64,000 nucleotides of DNA from Macrotrachela quadricornifera (taxonomy: Eukaryota; Rotifera; Eurotatoria; Philodinida; Philodinidae): the NCBI GenBank assembly GCA_022393335.1, contig JAJEKB010000419.1, positions 26,459 through 90,458 on the forward strand, in the 5' to 3' direction. Below are positions 33,425-46,001 of the stretch, in pieces (the first letter of the stretch is position 1; each line of letters starts with the position of its first letter). A program made the position numbers and the translations under genes. Under the pieces are notes generated by a model. It saw only the letters and a list, made by a program, of their open reading frames with translations. It was not told the origin of the DNA and made no database searches.

Positions 33425-35432
33425 TTAAGTTTGCGTCCAAAGAAAAAGTCGTATATTGACTTCGAGTTCTTTATTATCCGTTGGAGCACTTCCATTGTAT
33501 GTACATAAACTAATAATAACTGGAGCTGGCATTTGAGGAACAGACGTAGACCATGATGGATCCGTAACAAAATAATTGAATCTACGGTAAAAATCAGGCA
33601 CAGTATTGTGATCATATTCAGCTTCTATGGAAACTGAATTATTCGTCCAAGTTGTTCGATGAGTCGTATAGGTGCCGTTGAGTAATGGAAGTTGACTACC
33701 TTTACTACTGATTGTTTCATTTATTGTATTTGGATAGATTATGTACCAGAGATTATTCGCATTGGAAATGCTTTCCCCTCGACGACCTATTTCGATGACA
33801 ATTTCGTTAGTCTGATCATCACTAACTTCCGTATATAAACGAAGTACAACATTAGGATCAAATTTATCAATGGAGGCATTAATAAAAAATGTAAAAATAC
33901 CAAATGAATAAGCGCGTTGACTTTTCACTTCAGAACACCACCAATTACCAGTAGTATCACGAGTTAATCGCATATATAGACCTTGAGAAGAATCTAATAC
34001 AACATTGTTCGATGTCCAATTGCTAGAATCTATAAATCAATCTGTTAATATCTATCAAGATAAATATAAAATTAATACTACTAACCAAGATTAGAATTTA
34101 ATTCATTGCGTACGTTCCATGTGTCACCCGCCCAATCAAGAGTTCGATTAGCAGACGGATTGAAAACGAATGGAGTAGTAATCATAGTAGTTGTAGTAGT
34201 TGTAGTAGTTGTATTAGTTGTAGTATCTACAATTTACAAGTAAAAGTTTGACTATTATTATCAAAATCAATATTATTTAGCTATAGGTATCTGATTACTT
34301 GTTTTCCGAGTTCCCAATACTGAACCCAAAATAATTGCTAAAATAATAAGTATCGCTGCTATACTTAAACTAATCCATACTTTCTTCTTCTTGTACCAGA
34401 TTCTATACATGAAATATAGATTGTATTAATAAATCAACATTATATAACATACTGAGAATTTTTTCTATCTTCACTTATTTCCTATAGTAAAAATAAAATA
34501 GTTAACTAATTTAAAAGAATTTTTTAATGAAACTTACTATTGTTGCATGAGAATCAATAGAACCAGCATGTAATCGAGGAAGTAGAAGAGCACCTAGATT
34601 AATAAAAATAGAAAAGAATATTTTTTTGAATTTTTACTATTGTCATTTGAAAATTAATTATAATTGCTAAAATTTTTCGAAATTTACCTATAAATGGTGG
34701 TTCAAGTAATTCATGTGGTGGTCGTATTTGTCGTAAATGAATAATATGCAAATCAGGTGCTGGATTTAATCGTGATAAAACTTCTAGATATGTACCAGGT
34801 AATAATAAAATTTCATCTTCATTTGTAAAACCAGAATGATCTCGTATTGTTCGTCCATTAAGTGCTTCAATTGAGAAAAGAGTTCTTGTACCTGTATTTC
34901 CCAAATATAAATCAGATTCAAGAACATTTAATGATGTTGTACATGATGTAAAAGGCCACCATGTTACTTGAATACCTGGAGCATAAGCACCACTTAAATC
35001 TTGACGTACACCACGCCAAATTATTTGACGATGTGAAATTGGAATTTTAGCTAATCCAGTAAGAAATAATTTTAAAAAACGAAACCATGGTCGTAATCCT
35101 GAACGATCACTTTCTTTTAATGTTCGATTAAGATGTGTATAGAGACTTCCATCAGGTTCACCATCTGATGCTTCCCATTCCATTGTATATAAACGTATAG
35201 CAGCTGATTCATCTGGAGTAAGATTATCAGGAGGATCTTTTGAATTTTCCAAAGCTACCCATATATGAGGTTCGAGACGAGATATAATATTAAGCAATGG
35301 TTTACAAGCTTCTATCAATGATACAAGTGGTTCACGTGCATAACCCCAAATAGGCGGTAACACTTTAGTAGGATCATCGCCGGTATTTAACAAATATCGA
35401 CGATTGATAGCGTCATACTCAGTGGAGTCCAT
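33425..35432 (-). CDS. ADP-ribosyltransferase - transmembrane helix - Thr stalk - GH16-like jellyroll fusion, six exons
   Basis: Exons 35432-34688, 34593-34538, 34481-34453, 34402-34299, 34226-34086 and 34029-33425 have GT/AG introns and phases that join to exactly 560 codons. Residues ~1-245 are an ART domain: Arg140 in IIWRGVRQD, F-T-S at 161-163 (WWPFTSCTTS), and ExE at 205-207 (TNEDEILLLPGTYLEVL). A basic stop-transfer segment (WYKKKKVW) leads to one membrane helix (~286-307, SLSIAAILIILAIILGSVLG), then a poly-Thr stalk. Residues ~325-559 are a concanavalin-type domain of the GH16-like style (WVCSE-type GNWWCSEVKSQRAYSFGIF, LRLYTEVSDD). The GH16 catalytic ExDxE position reads EIVIE, so it is probably a binding rather than a hydrolysing domain. 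No signal peptide is present, so ART in the cytoplasm and lectin outside (type II) is inferred. Confidence 0.75.
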
Positions 35433-37682
35433 ATCTATTGATATTTATTTTTTTTCTTCTCGCAATATTCACCTTACTTGAAGGCCGTGAAAAAAAAATA
35501 TTCTTCATTCTCTCTCTCTCTCTCTTTATTAAGTATTTATTTCGATACACATGTGGGCAAGCACAATTTATTTAAGTAGTCGGATGAAAAGGAACGCAAG
35601 AAACAGATATAATCTATGTCTTTCGTTCTGCTCAGGTAAATTTCTCACTTGAGAAAAATAACGACATATTTCTACTGGTATTGTCCTATGAGTATACGTT
35701 AAGTCATCGTTATGAATCACAATGTAAAACAGTTTAAATTGTTGAAAATCTTTTGAAAGAGTCAATATTTTCATTATATCTTTATAAAAATCATTGTGAA
35801 GGATATCACACATTCATATTGAATGTTATCAATACTAGTTTTTATGATAGGATCAAAATTTTACTTGCAACATTAATCAGAATAAATTAAGAATATAATA
35901 TAGACATGGTAAGATAAAATAAATTAAGTATTGATTTTTTTTATTGCTTTATAGAAGTTAAATTAACGATCAGTAGTTGATTTATACATTATTAATGAAG
36001 TTCAGAAAGATAAGTATTGTGTCTTATATATCTTATTCTTTGTCTGATAGTTGATGTTGAAAATACTTAAATGGAACAATTAGATCATTTTCGTAATAAA
36101 CAAATCGGATGGAAAGAAAATATGTCGATCTTCGTTATGTGTATATTGATCATGCGTGTAGCATCTGAAATTTCATTGAAGACATCAACATATATTCTGT
36201 AATATCAATAAACAAAACGAACCTAACATTTTATTTATTTCAATATTTTCTTACAAATTGTTCAATTTTTAATAACAATATTGAGTTTATTTCTGTTCGA
36301 TTTGAACAATATGTGGAAAGTGAGAATAAAATATATCGACTTTCTAGATTCTGACTATCAATGAGTGAGAAACTGAGACTTCTTCTATTGTCACACCCAT
36401 ATGTTCGTATACATTATTAAAATATTCTGAAAATATTTTTATTAGAAGAGTTTTCTTTATTCTTTATAATGTGTTAATGATATCTTTCTAATTTCATGCT
36501 AATTGAAGATTATGTAAATGCATTTGTACTATTTAATATCATTTAGATATTATTTCTTTTTTTCCTTATAGAGCTATCGATCAACTTTCAATGTTTAATA
36601 AAATAGCATGTAAGTGCTTTAAATCAAACTTATTCATTATATTTTTATTAGATCAAATATATTATCTACAACTAAACTTTTCACATATATAAACTTTGGT
36701 ACAAGTTTTTGCTGTTTATTCACTTAATATATTCTCAAATAAAAATTGAAGAAATATTTTATTATTATTTTAAAAATTGATTTTCTTTTCAGCAGAACTG
36801 AGGATATATATTTCACTTATAAGACTTTTAGATTGTAGACATTGTTTTTCTTTTTTACAAGTAATAGAAAATGAAAATGAGTTTATTCGATTTAGACAAA
36901 TAATTCTCTTTCTCGTATTCCTTGGCTTAACTTTGGTAATGATTTAAATTAAAAATTTGTAACTAATTCTTACATATATCTATCATAATGTTCAGCGTGG
37001 ATAACACGGTTATTTTTATCTTTAAACAAATTAAAATTTTTAAGAGAAATTTTTAATGTCAAAACAGTTGAATAAACTATAAAAAAATCAACATCTATAT
37101 CCTATAATAAAATATAGGATTTATATCCTGGAATTCCTAAATAATCACTAGAATCATAGTAAACAAAATATTTCTATTTTTCATCAATTTAATGCAAACA
37201 TATTTTTACTATAACTCCTCTCCAAGACATATCTGATCAAAAATTTTGTTAGATTTGAACATCTTTTCAAGAGTAATGAATATTAATAGTTCTGGATTTA
37301 TTGAGATAGACACTAACGTGTTGAGACCAGTTACAGATGTAAAATGTATGTACAACAGATTTATTTATCAGCCAGATTGACAGTTAGAATAACAATAATA
37401 TTAACAATAGCAAATTAGAAAAAATGATGAAATAAAGAAAGAAAATTTAAATAAGACATACAGAGTGCTAACAAAAAAAATTAAAAGAAAAAAAACCTCT
37501 GTTTGAAATGTAGAAATAATACGATGGATCGTTTTTCTGCGATCGATTATCTTGAGAAAGCAACTCTTCTCTGTGAAAGATGTTACACTGTACATATCTT
37601 ATGTTAGTATATAATAAAGTTAAAAAAGAGATGTAAGTTTCATTTTTTTCGTCCCAAAGAAACCATGCTGGTAAACTCTTTT
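35433..37682. other. Long intergenic stretch
   Basis: No confident gene. A (CT)n tract lies at 35509-35525. A 43-codon frame starts at 36071 (MEQLDHFRNKQIGWKENMSI...) and ends at 36202. It has no homologue I recognise and could be chance or a relic. The rest is AT-rich. Confidence 0.5.
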
Positions 37683-38791
37683 TTATAATTGAGGTTTTCG
37701 AGCAAGAAAAAAGAATAAAGATGTAAATATATCAAGTTTACGAGCATGTAAGAAACTTGTAACTGATTTTTGACACATAGTAACTAATGCTGCACTGCCT
37801 TTAGGAGCTAGTCGAATTTTCTCTCCAAGCCAAACTATACCATGTCCTAATCGTCGAACAACAGGGCCTGTACGATGACGGTTAAATGAAAAAAACGAAC
37901 CACCACCATCTAATGGTTGATAACTAGGAATATCAGCTTCGGGTATTATTCGATTTTCTTCAATAGTAAAACCAACTGATTCAAGATCCGACACTAACGC
38001 ACTGGTTAATCTCAGTTCGGGTAAGGCAAAATTTTCTTCCATTGTACGTATTGTTTCAACATGTTCAGGATTTTGACTATCATATTTATCAGTTAAACAA
38101 GCATCATAACCAAGAAATGAGCCACCTGGTTTAAGTACACGAAAAACTTCAGCAAAACATTTAGACTAAATCATTAGAGAAAAAAAGCATTTTTTTAAAT
38201 AGAAAGAAATATAATAATATACCTTTTCTGGTGCATGACATACAGATTCTATAGCATAAACATGATCGAAACTATTGTCTTCAAATGGTAAGTTCATGAA
38301 ATCACCTTGAATAAATTCACAATTAGCTGGTACACCTAAAACGAGATTTCAATTCATATTCGAGATTTATTTAAAAATATTCAATACAATGAATATTCAC
38401 CGAGTGTTTTAGCTCGTTGAACTTGATATGGACTAATTGTTATACCAGTAATATGTGCTCCAGTTAAGTATGCAATACGTCTTAATGGTCCTCCAACTCC
38501 ACACCCAATATCAAGTACTTTATCTCCTGGTTTAAGTTGCATTCTTAATGCTAAATAAGATTCATGCCGTTGAATTGATTCATCAAATGTTTCACCATGA
38601 AATCGATTAGCACAATGAAAACTTTTACCCCAAGTTAATTCATAAATATCTGTTGTTAAACTATAATAATTCGTTACTAATGTTGAATATTCGGCTTTTC
38701 GTGTATCTATATCTTGATGTACTTCATTATATGATGAAATATCTTTTTGAATAGCATCCTTTGAACGTCGTATAAGTTTTTTTTCTGTCAT
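37683..38791 (-). CDS. Sterol 24-C-methyltransferase (SMT/ERG6 family), three exons
   Basis: Exons 38791-38401, 38335-38223 and 38165-37683 join to exactly 329 codons. The introns are 65 and 57 bases with GT/AG ends. I start at [10 protein letters not shown]. An in-frame ATG at 38839 is less likely because it adds an AT-rich, poorly protein-like leader. Family motifs: [20 protein letters not shown] (sterol-binding region I, normally YEYGWG), [16 protein letters not shown] (SAM binding), [43 protein letters not shown] and [10 protein letters not shown]. The C-terminal sterol-methyltransferase domain is present but ends early without obvious membrane anchors. It would add a methyl to C24 of a sterol side chain, an activity absent from most animals. 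Confidence 0.85.
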
Positions 38792-40713
38792 TATTCTTTT
38801 TTTACTATGCGAATAAATAATTATTTTTGAATTGTACAACGTATATATCTAACCAGTACACATGACAATGGAGTAAAAAATAAATATAGAAAAATGAAAT
38901 TACTAATCGATACGCTTCGATAAATTTTCTTTATCATTCTTTTGCCTTCGTTCTATTCTGTTTTGTTTTTTCCTATACGAAATATATGAAGAACATCTAC
39001 GCAAAGTCAACTCCATGCACTGTCTTTTTTTGTTATTTCCATTTTCTCTCATATACTCTTTTTCATCTCTCTCTCTTGTTCTAGTTTGTTTTGTTCGTGC
39101 ATTGTTCTATATTAGTAATAGGATCATTATTATATAATATATCTCCCTTATTCACTTAGTTCTTTAAATATAGAAAGAACTCAAATATGAAAAAATGAGT
39201 CATATCTGTTATGGTCATGACTTCTATTTTTGAAAAACAAACAGAGAACAGAATAAATTCATTTCTATATATAAATTTATGTACTTTTTTTCTCATTCGA
39301 ACAACACTAATTATATTTTGTGATGTGTAATGATGGTAAAAGAAAAAGTTTCTTCGTCATATGAATGAATCATTGAAGACATGTGACTAGTATTTCTACC
39401 TGTTTATTCTGTCATCTTTAGCAAAACATTATCTATATATACTTTTTTTATTTTAGGTATGAAAATATAACTAACGCCTTTACAGAACGAAAAATTGAAG
39501 ATATGAGAATATGATTCATCCCATTTCGTACGTTTGATTTTTTGTTCTTTGAAGGCATTGCGTATACTTGAATAACTAAAAATAAATTGTATGCATAGAT
39601 AATATTTTTCCTAGAGATGACTGAATAAACAGTTAGAAATATTTAATCATGGTAAAATTTACATCAACTGCATGACTTTATTTATTCATTGTCAAATCTT
39701 TGTCTATACTATATCAAATGTCAATTTATAAATCAGATGGTACCAAGAATGTTACATCTAAACATCTAATTTTTTAAAATATATCGCATTTAGAAATATT
39801 ATGTACAGTGTCTTTGGTAAAAAAACCAGGAAGTGATCGATTGTTATAAAAGAAAACATATAAGTATAGTCAGTATCAATTGTTACCAGAAATCAATTTT
39901 AAATATAAAGATTCATATCAAGTACACAAGAGGTTTCAATACATCTACAGCTTGTTGAAATAATCACTATCAAGCAGAGACGTGCACCGCGAGTGAATCA
40001 TATTGGATCGTTATATTTGCTTAAGTCAATCTTTGGGAAACGAGACCAATTTTAGTGTGTTTAACTAACTTTTAGTTTTTTTATGTTAAATTAATAGTAA
40101 AACAACAAAATGCAACGATAGAATAATTATTGCTAAAGAAAAGTTCAAATTTCAATAAATTCTACTGCTAATAGTTTTAAATTGTCGGAACATGTCAATT
40201 GTACAGTACATATAATATATTATGCGTTTATATTTTTCTCTATTTTATTAGTCTTTACGTCACATATACTCTAGATGCACTTATTGTTTCGATTGTGTAT
40301 TTTTCTAACATAGCATATCCGTTGATTTTGATAAGATTTCATCTGTCCACGTTGCCACTATTATATACTTGGTGGATCAAATGTAAGAAGACACAGAAAA
40401 AATGGAACATCTTCATTATGGCTTGAGCAAATGCACTGATGTTTTTATCAATGATAAAAAATTAGCTCGTTTTCACAAGCCGTAATGGAGATATTCAAAA
40501 TTTTTTGTGTTTCCTTACTTTTGGGTCATTAGGTATATACCTACATCTCTCTCTATTTCTAATTTTGTCGAGACGCACATATCGATGAATTCTACCAATA
40601 AACATTTTGCCTCATATTTACTTAGGATTAATCATAAGTTTGTAGAACGGTGTTAGAAAGAACTTGATGGCTTAGTTAACTTACTCGACAGTGAAAAACC
40701 AAGTATACCATGT
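38792..40713. other. Intergenic stretch
   Basis: AT-rich. Pyrimidine-rich patches with CTCTCTCTCT near 39065 and 40547. No gene is supported on either strand. Confidence 0.5.
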
Positions 40714-41098
40714 TGTAGAGGTTTTTGAGGCGTATCGAATGATATATAGCAAATCATATTTTTATAAGACTTTGAAAGAAACAGTCAGTTTACTGATAGA
40801 CGACTACACATGTACAGCCACAATCATCCATACTCACACTGGCAAGATAGCTGGAGATGCGATGTATATGAGGTTATAGTCCGTCAGAAACTGTAAAATC
40901 GTATATGAGAAACAATATCTTACAAATATTTTTGACCGATATTAAGGACTACAATATTCAATAATCTATCATGATTAAATAAGAATATAGATGCGGGTGT
41001 GTAGTCATCTATCAGTAAATTGACTTTATTTCTTTCAAAATCTTGTAAAAACAAGATTGACAGATTACCATTCGACACACCTCTAAAGAACTCTACAA
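40714..41098. repeat. Imperfect inverted repeat (hairpin or MITE-like), arms ~97 bases
   Basis: The left arm 40714-40810 (GTAGAGG...TATCGAATGATA...GACTTTGAAAGAAA...TTTACTGATAGACGACTACAC) pairs with the right arm 40999-41098 read in reverse (GTAGAG...GTCGAATGGTA...GATTTTGAAAGAAA...TTTACTGATAGATGACTACAC). I judge about four-fifths of positions match. The loop is ~190 bases. No clear target duplication is visible. The open frame across the left arm is not convincing as a gene. Confidence 0.65.
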
Positions 41099-42788
41099 AT
41101 TATTTTTTAAATTAATTGAACCTTATATAGTATTATACCGTAACGGTACCGTAATACAATGCACCTTATATGATCATCGTTTCCGGTCCAAAACTATCGT
41201 ATTTTAGTCAAATATGGCCGTCCATTTGCTATGTCCTCTGCTCTAATTAGATAGTATTGAACACGTTTCGAGTAAAACATGTTATAATTGATCAATATTC
41301 AATATGTCTGACACATGGACAGACATAATCATGAAAATTAGTTTTTTATGTAAAAAAATGATACAAAAAAGTCAACAAGGAGTGAACCAAGATAAAATAC
41401 ATGCTCTATGTGGTACTGTAAATTAATTATTTCAAGTGTAGAGTTCAAGTCATGTTGCACGAACTTGTCAGTTGACCAGATAGATTGATTTAACATGTGG
41501 CAAAATACTAGTACCCTGATAGAATTTAAACGGCAACATTACCACTTCAGATAGTATTCTAGGTAATAATAGAATTTCTTTTTTCTTCAATGAAAGTCGA
41601 TAATAATGGTAAACTCTTCTTATGAACTATATTCAAATTAATGCTGTTTGCCCCTTTAAAGAAATTTTTTAAGTAAGAATATATGGATGAGTACTTTTTT
41701 TATCACTAAATTGGCAATTAGTAAAAAAAAGTGATCGATATATGAAGAAATTGTTTGAATTACAACAAAATCCAACTAATTCTCTTCCTTACAACCGACA
41801 GCCACTCTTTTGCTACTGTTAAGATGAAGCTTTAGTTGAAATCGTCTCTTTGTTCACTACATTCTCACCCTCACCCCTCACCCTCAAATTCAATCAATCA
41901 TAAGACATCAACTAAAAATTTTGTTTAACCGCTTTTTTATGTGAATCGTATCTAGTAACCAGTCCTTTTTACATGAATTGACTTAATCACACTTGATATT
42001 CTCTCAGTACTGAATTTCTAACAGTTTCATTCCAACACATAGGTGCAATCGTTGTGATGTGATTTAAAATGAAGTAGTCATAAATGCAATCAATAGGATA
42101 AAGTAAAATGCGCATCGGCAACAACTTGTATAAAATGAATCAGTTACTAATTCCTACTCATGAGAAGGAAGCGGAATGATTAAAATCCGTATCGGTTGAA
42201 TTACGTAATCAGTATACGATTAATTTGCGATTCTTAAACAGACTGTGTTCAACTATACTATTTGACATCGAAATACGACGATATCACAATGAAATCATGA
42301 CAAGCTCACGATGAAAATACAAACAATTGCATTCATTGACTTGAGTAGTTGAGCAGCTACTTGATCAAGAAATGTCACGAGTAGAGACTTGCGAAATCAG
42401 TTCTGACCCTTATCTTGTTAGATCTGACCTAAATCAGATTAAGATTAAGAAAAAGAATTTGTCTGGATCAAATGTAAAACAAAATATTGATCCGATACAT
42501 CTCTATTCAAAATTCTACAGTCAATTGTGATCTATATAAATACTGGGAAAAATTGTAACATTTTTTTTGATAAGAAGATACAATGAAAAGTACATAAATC
42601 AGTATATGTATTGCCAATTTTGTAAAGATATTTATTGAATAATTTATTTCTCGATTAAAACATACTACTCAGAAAAATTTTTATGAATAACTGTTAGATG
42701 AAGTAATATCATTGTTGTTTGTCTATGAATTGCGATCGATTTGTTTACCTAAATAAGAAGAAATTCAATTTGATATTTATTTAATAAA
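41099..42788. other. Intergenic stretch with a C-rich tract
   Basis: No gene. CACCCTCACCCCTCACCCTC at 41867-41886 resembles C-rich tracts at 8124-8148 and 49900-49919. Confidence 0.5.
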
Positions 42789-45700
42789 TTATTCTTTTAG
42801 ATAATTGTATGTACCTGTAAGCGATGGTAATGGTATTATTTCTCCATGAGAATATTTAATTCTATGATCTATTCCTTTAGTTCTGCAGTTTTCTTGAAAT
42901 TTACATGGAATAAGGTAATCTGGTAGTTTCGAATGACGAAATTGTGCACGATGTAAAGGATCTGTACGTTTTTGACACTTTTCATCATCTTGACATGTAG
43001 GGACTAAATGCGGTATATGAACAAGATGTGGTTCCACTGATTTTCGATGGCATACTTCTGAGAAACGACATGGATGAAGATATTGATCATTGTGATCTTT
43101 TCCTTCATCTGTATTAGCATATTGAAGGAGACAATTAATCGATTTATCACATAGCTTAATTTCTTTGTTTGGTGGAAACTGTTGTGGAAGAGAATAATAA
43201 GTGTCAGGAGATGAAGGTATATGTTCAACGTCACTATTGTGTAATGAAATGATATTATCAATTGATTTTTGAGATGAAATATGATCCTTAACAAAATCAA
43301 TATCAATAGATGGATGGAATTGTTCAATGGGTTCATGTCGAATAATAAGATTTCGTACAGGTACTGTTTGAGAACCTGCACTTATTTGAATATATTCAAG
43401 AATATTTAAATCAAGTTCTGTTTTATCAAATGTATAACTAATCTTTTGATTATTATATATTTTATTAGATCCAGCAATTGATAATATAACTTCATTTGCA
43501 TTTCGATTAATTGTAAGACTATAAGTAATATAATCATCAATATCACATCCACGATGAAATGAATTTGTACCTGATTTAAATGTTTGATCATCAATAACAA
43601 AATAATGTTTAATTGGAGAACGATTACTAATATATGAATAACCTTCACGATACTCAGGTGCAAGTTGTGGAGAATTCTTATTTATATTATTTAATGGACA
43701 TTTAGCAATATAACAAGTAAGACATTGAAGATCATTTTGTTCAATATTAATATCAATCATTTGATTAGTTAATATTAACATCATATCTCCATTAAATGCT
43801 TCCCAATAAATATATATTATATTAGAAATATCTTTTGATAAATCTTGATTTGATTTATATTGATTATAAGATTGGGAGATTGTAATTGGTATAATAATAT
43901 GATCTTTAAAATCACTTGGAGATAATGTAATAACTGTACCTTCAAGTGATGGAAGAGATTTAGATCGATTTTCAATCATTTGATAAGTTTCTTGAATAAC
44001 AAATTCATGATATGGAACACGTGTTGAATCTAATGGTTGATGAAGACCAGCAGGTTTAATACTAACATCAATTTGATGAGGTGTTATATGAAGTACATTA
44101 CCAAAAATAGTTCGAGCTGATTGTTGAGCAGAATTTGATAAAGAATCAAATGTTGTTTGAGCCATATAAATACGATCAATATAATCTAATGGAATTAATT
44201 GTGGTAAATGAGCTTCAAAAACACGATGTGAATCAGTAGTTAACCATCTTTGTTTAATAATATTAATATCAATATCTGTTGTAGATTTTTTTGATAATCC
44301 TGCTAATGCCATAAGTTCATGAGCAGCAGCTATTTCATATTCTGGTATTGAACAATGTAATTTAGTTCTATGAAAATGTTCAATACGTGTTTCTGGTGTA
44401 CCTGGATCTTTAAGCCATAATCTCCATCTATATGCATTTTTACTTTGACCAAATGTAGTTGCTGCTTGAATAGCAAAATTACTATCAGGATGAAGCATTA
44501 ATTCATGTCGAAATACAATAATAATATCTCCATAATAATAACCAGTATGTGGACCAAGAATACCAAAAACATGTTTATTTGTACCAAATATATGATCAGG
44601 TGCATATCCAATACCAGTTGGACTTGAATGAAGTTGAAGTGATGCTTGTGCTATTTCATTTGTCCATTTTTTAACAGTATCAATATCTTCATTTGTAACA
44701 AAATCTTTTAATATTATTTCATGTTGTTGTAATTTTGATTTAATTGATGGATCATTAGTTTGATTAAATTCGATTTCTACTAACATTTGAATATATTCTT
44801 GACAAATTTTTTGAAAACGAAAATTTTTTTTTTTTTGAAAAATATTTTTTACTTTCATATGTTGTTTAATTGCTTTAGCTACAGATGTTGATTGTTTTAA
44901 TGAATTCATATGATCTCTACTCATAACATGACCATGAACAAGAATTGATTCAAATATAACTGTATTACATCGATGAATTGGTTGTAATGCACGAATCCAA
45001 TATTTTAATTCATCTGATATTATTATTTTTGATGGATTCCAATTAGAATCTTTAACATAATTTTCAATACTATTTATCATTTCATTTTGATTTTCAACAA
45101 AATTTATATTTTTATTAAGAGCTAAATATCGAGCAACACCAACATGATCAAAATGATTATTATGTCGATATTGTTTTATATGTTCAGGATTAAAACGATC
45201 AAGACATTCTAATCTTATATAATTACATAATAAACGAATATCACGTATATTTGGATGTGAATATGAATTTAAATGATTTTCATTATTAAGTAATTGACAT
45301 TGATCTTGATTAGGACATTCAAGTCGTATAATATGAATATATGATTGAATATGTTTTTTATCTAATATATCTGGACATTGTCTTCCAAATGGACATATAT
45401 GAGAATAACGAAAACAATGAATATTAATATTTGATGAATCAGAGTTTTCTATTTGATTAGTATTTTCTAATAATTTATCATGTAATTGACACATATAAGG
45501 TGTATATGGACATGGACGATTAAATGGATGATTTTCGTTTTCAATATGTTCATTATTATGAAAATTATTACAATATAAACTACATTGACAATCATTTTTA
45601 CAATGACGATATATTGTGCAATGTTCATTATCATGTTTGAATAACAATGAACAATGAATACCATCATGACATAATGGAGCATGACGATATCTTATTAAAT

Positions 45701-45925
45701 GTGATACAGTCATATCTGTACAAAAACCTTTTTTAGTACAGAAATTAGGATGTCTGAAATTTTTTGAATGTTCTTCTTCATCAATATGTTCACATTGTCC
45801 ACCATATTGACATGGAAGACGATGAAAATATACACGCGTATGTGATTCATCATTTAATTGATTACATAAATCGTGTTTCCAACATACAGGACGAGGTGTT
45901 GTACATTCAATATTTGGAAAATAAT
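42789..45925 (-). CDS. Large protein with about thirteen PBZ-like CX5CX6-9HX5H zinc fingers; 5' exon(s) missing
   Basis: The open frame runs from a splice acceptor (CTATTTTCAATTTAG, exon from 45925) to 42789, about 1045 codons. The ATG at 45713 lies inside the finger array and is not the true start. Nine N-terminal fingers and four C-terminal fingers fit C-x5/6-C-x6-9-H-x5-H. Examples: CQYGGQCEHIDEEEHSKNFR then HP, CPNQDQCQLLNNENHLNSYS then HP, CQDDEKCQKRTDPLHRAQFR then H, and CKFQENCRTKGIDHRIKYSH. One finger carries a long insert. This is the pattern of PBZ/zf-CCHH fingers, which bind poly(ADP-ribose) in APLF and CHFR. The ~600-residue centre contains a conserved-looking block (YYYGDIIIVFRHELMLHPDS, KNAYRWRLWLKDPG) that I cannot assign. 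No membrane helices are seen. PAR binding is inferred from the motif alone. Confidence 0.75.
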
Positions 45926-45950
45926 CTAAATTGAAAATAGAAATAGGAAA

Positions 45951-46001
45951 AAAAAGCTTGTTGGTGCCGCTCCTTTAGGGCTAAAATATGGAATTCACAT
46001 A
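45951..46001 (-). repeat. Dispersed repeat end, related to 48831-48883
   Basis: Read on the reverse strand it is ATGTGAATTCCATATTTTAG, CCCTAAAGGAGCGGCACC, AACAAGCTTTTTTT. It matches ATGTGAGTTCCACATTTTAG... ACAAGCTTTTTTC on the + strand at 48833 with few differences. Confidence 0.6.

Noticed and set aside
35568..35813. 81-codon reverse-strand frame
   Set aside because: Looks vaguely protein-like but has no homology I can recognise, no splice context and no supporting neighbour.
43004..43663. Frames inside the PBZ gene in another frame, and similarly 45467-45682 and 57473-57745
   Set aside because: Shadows of the real coding frame, rich in Ile/Leu/His from AT-rich codons.
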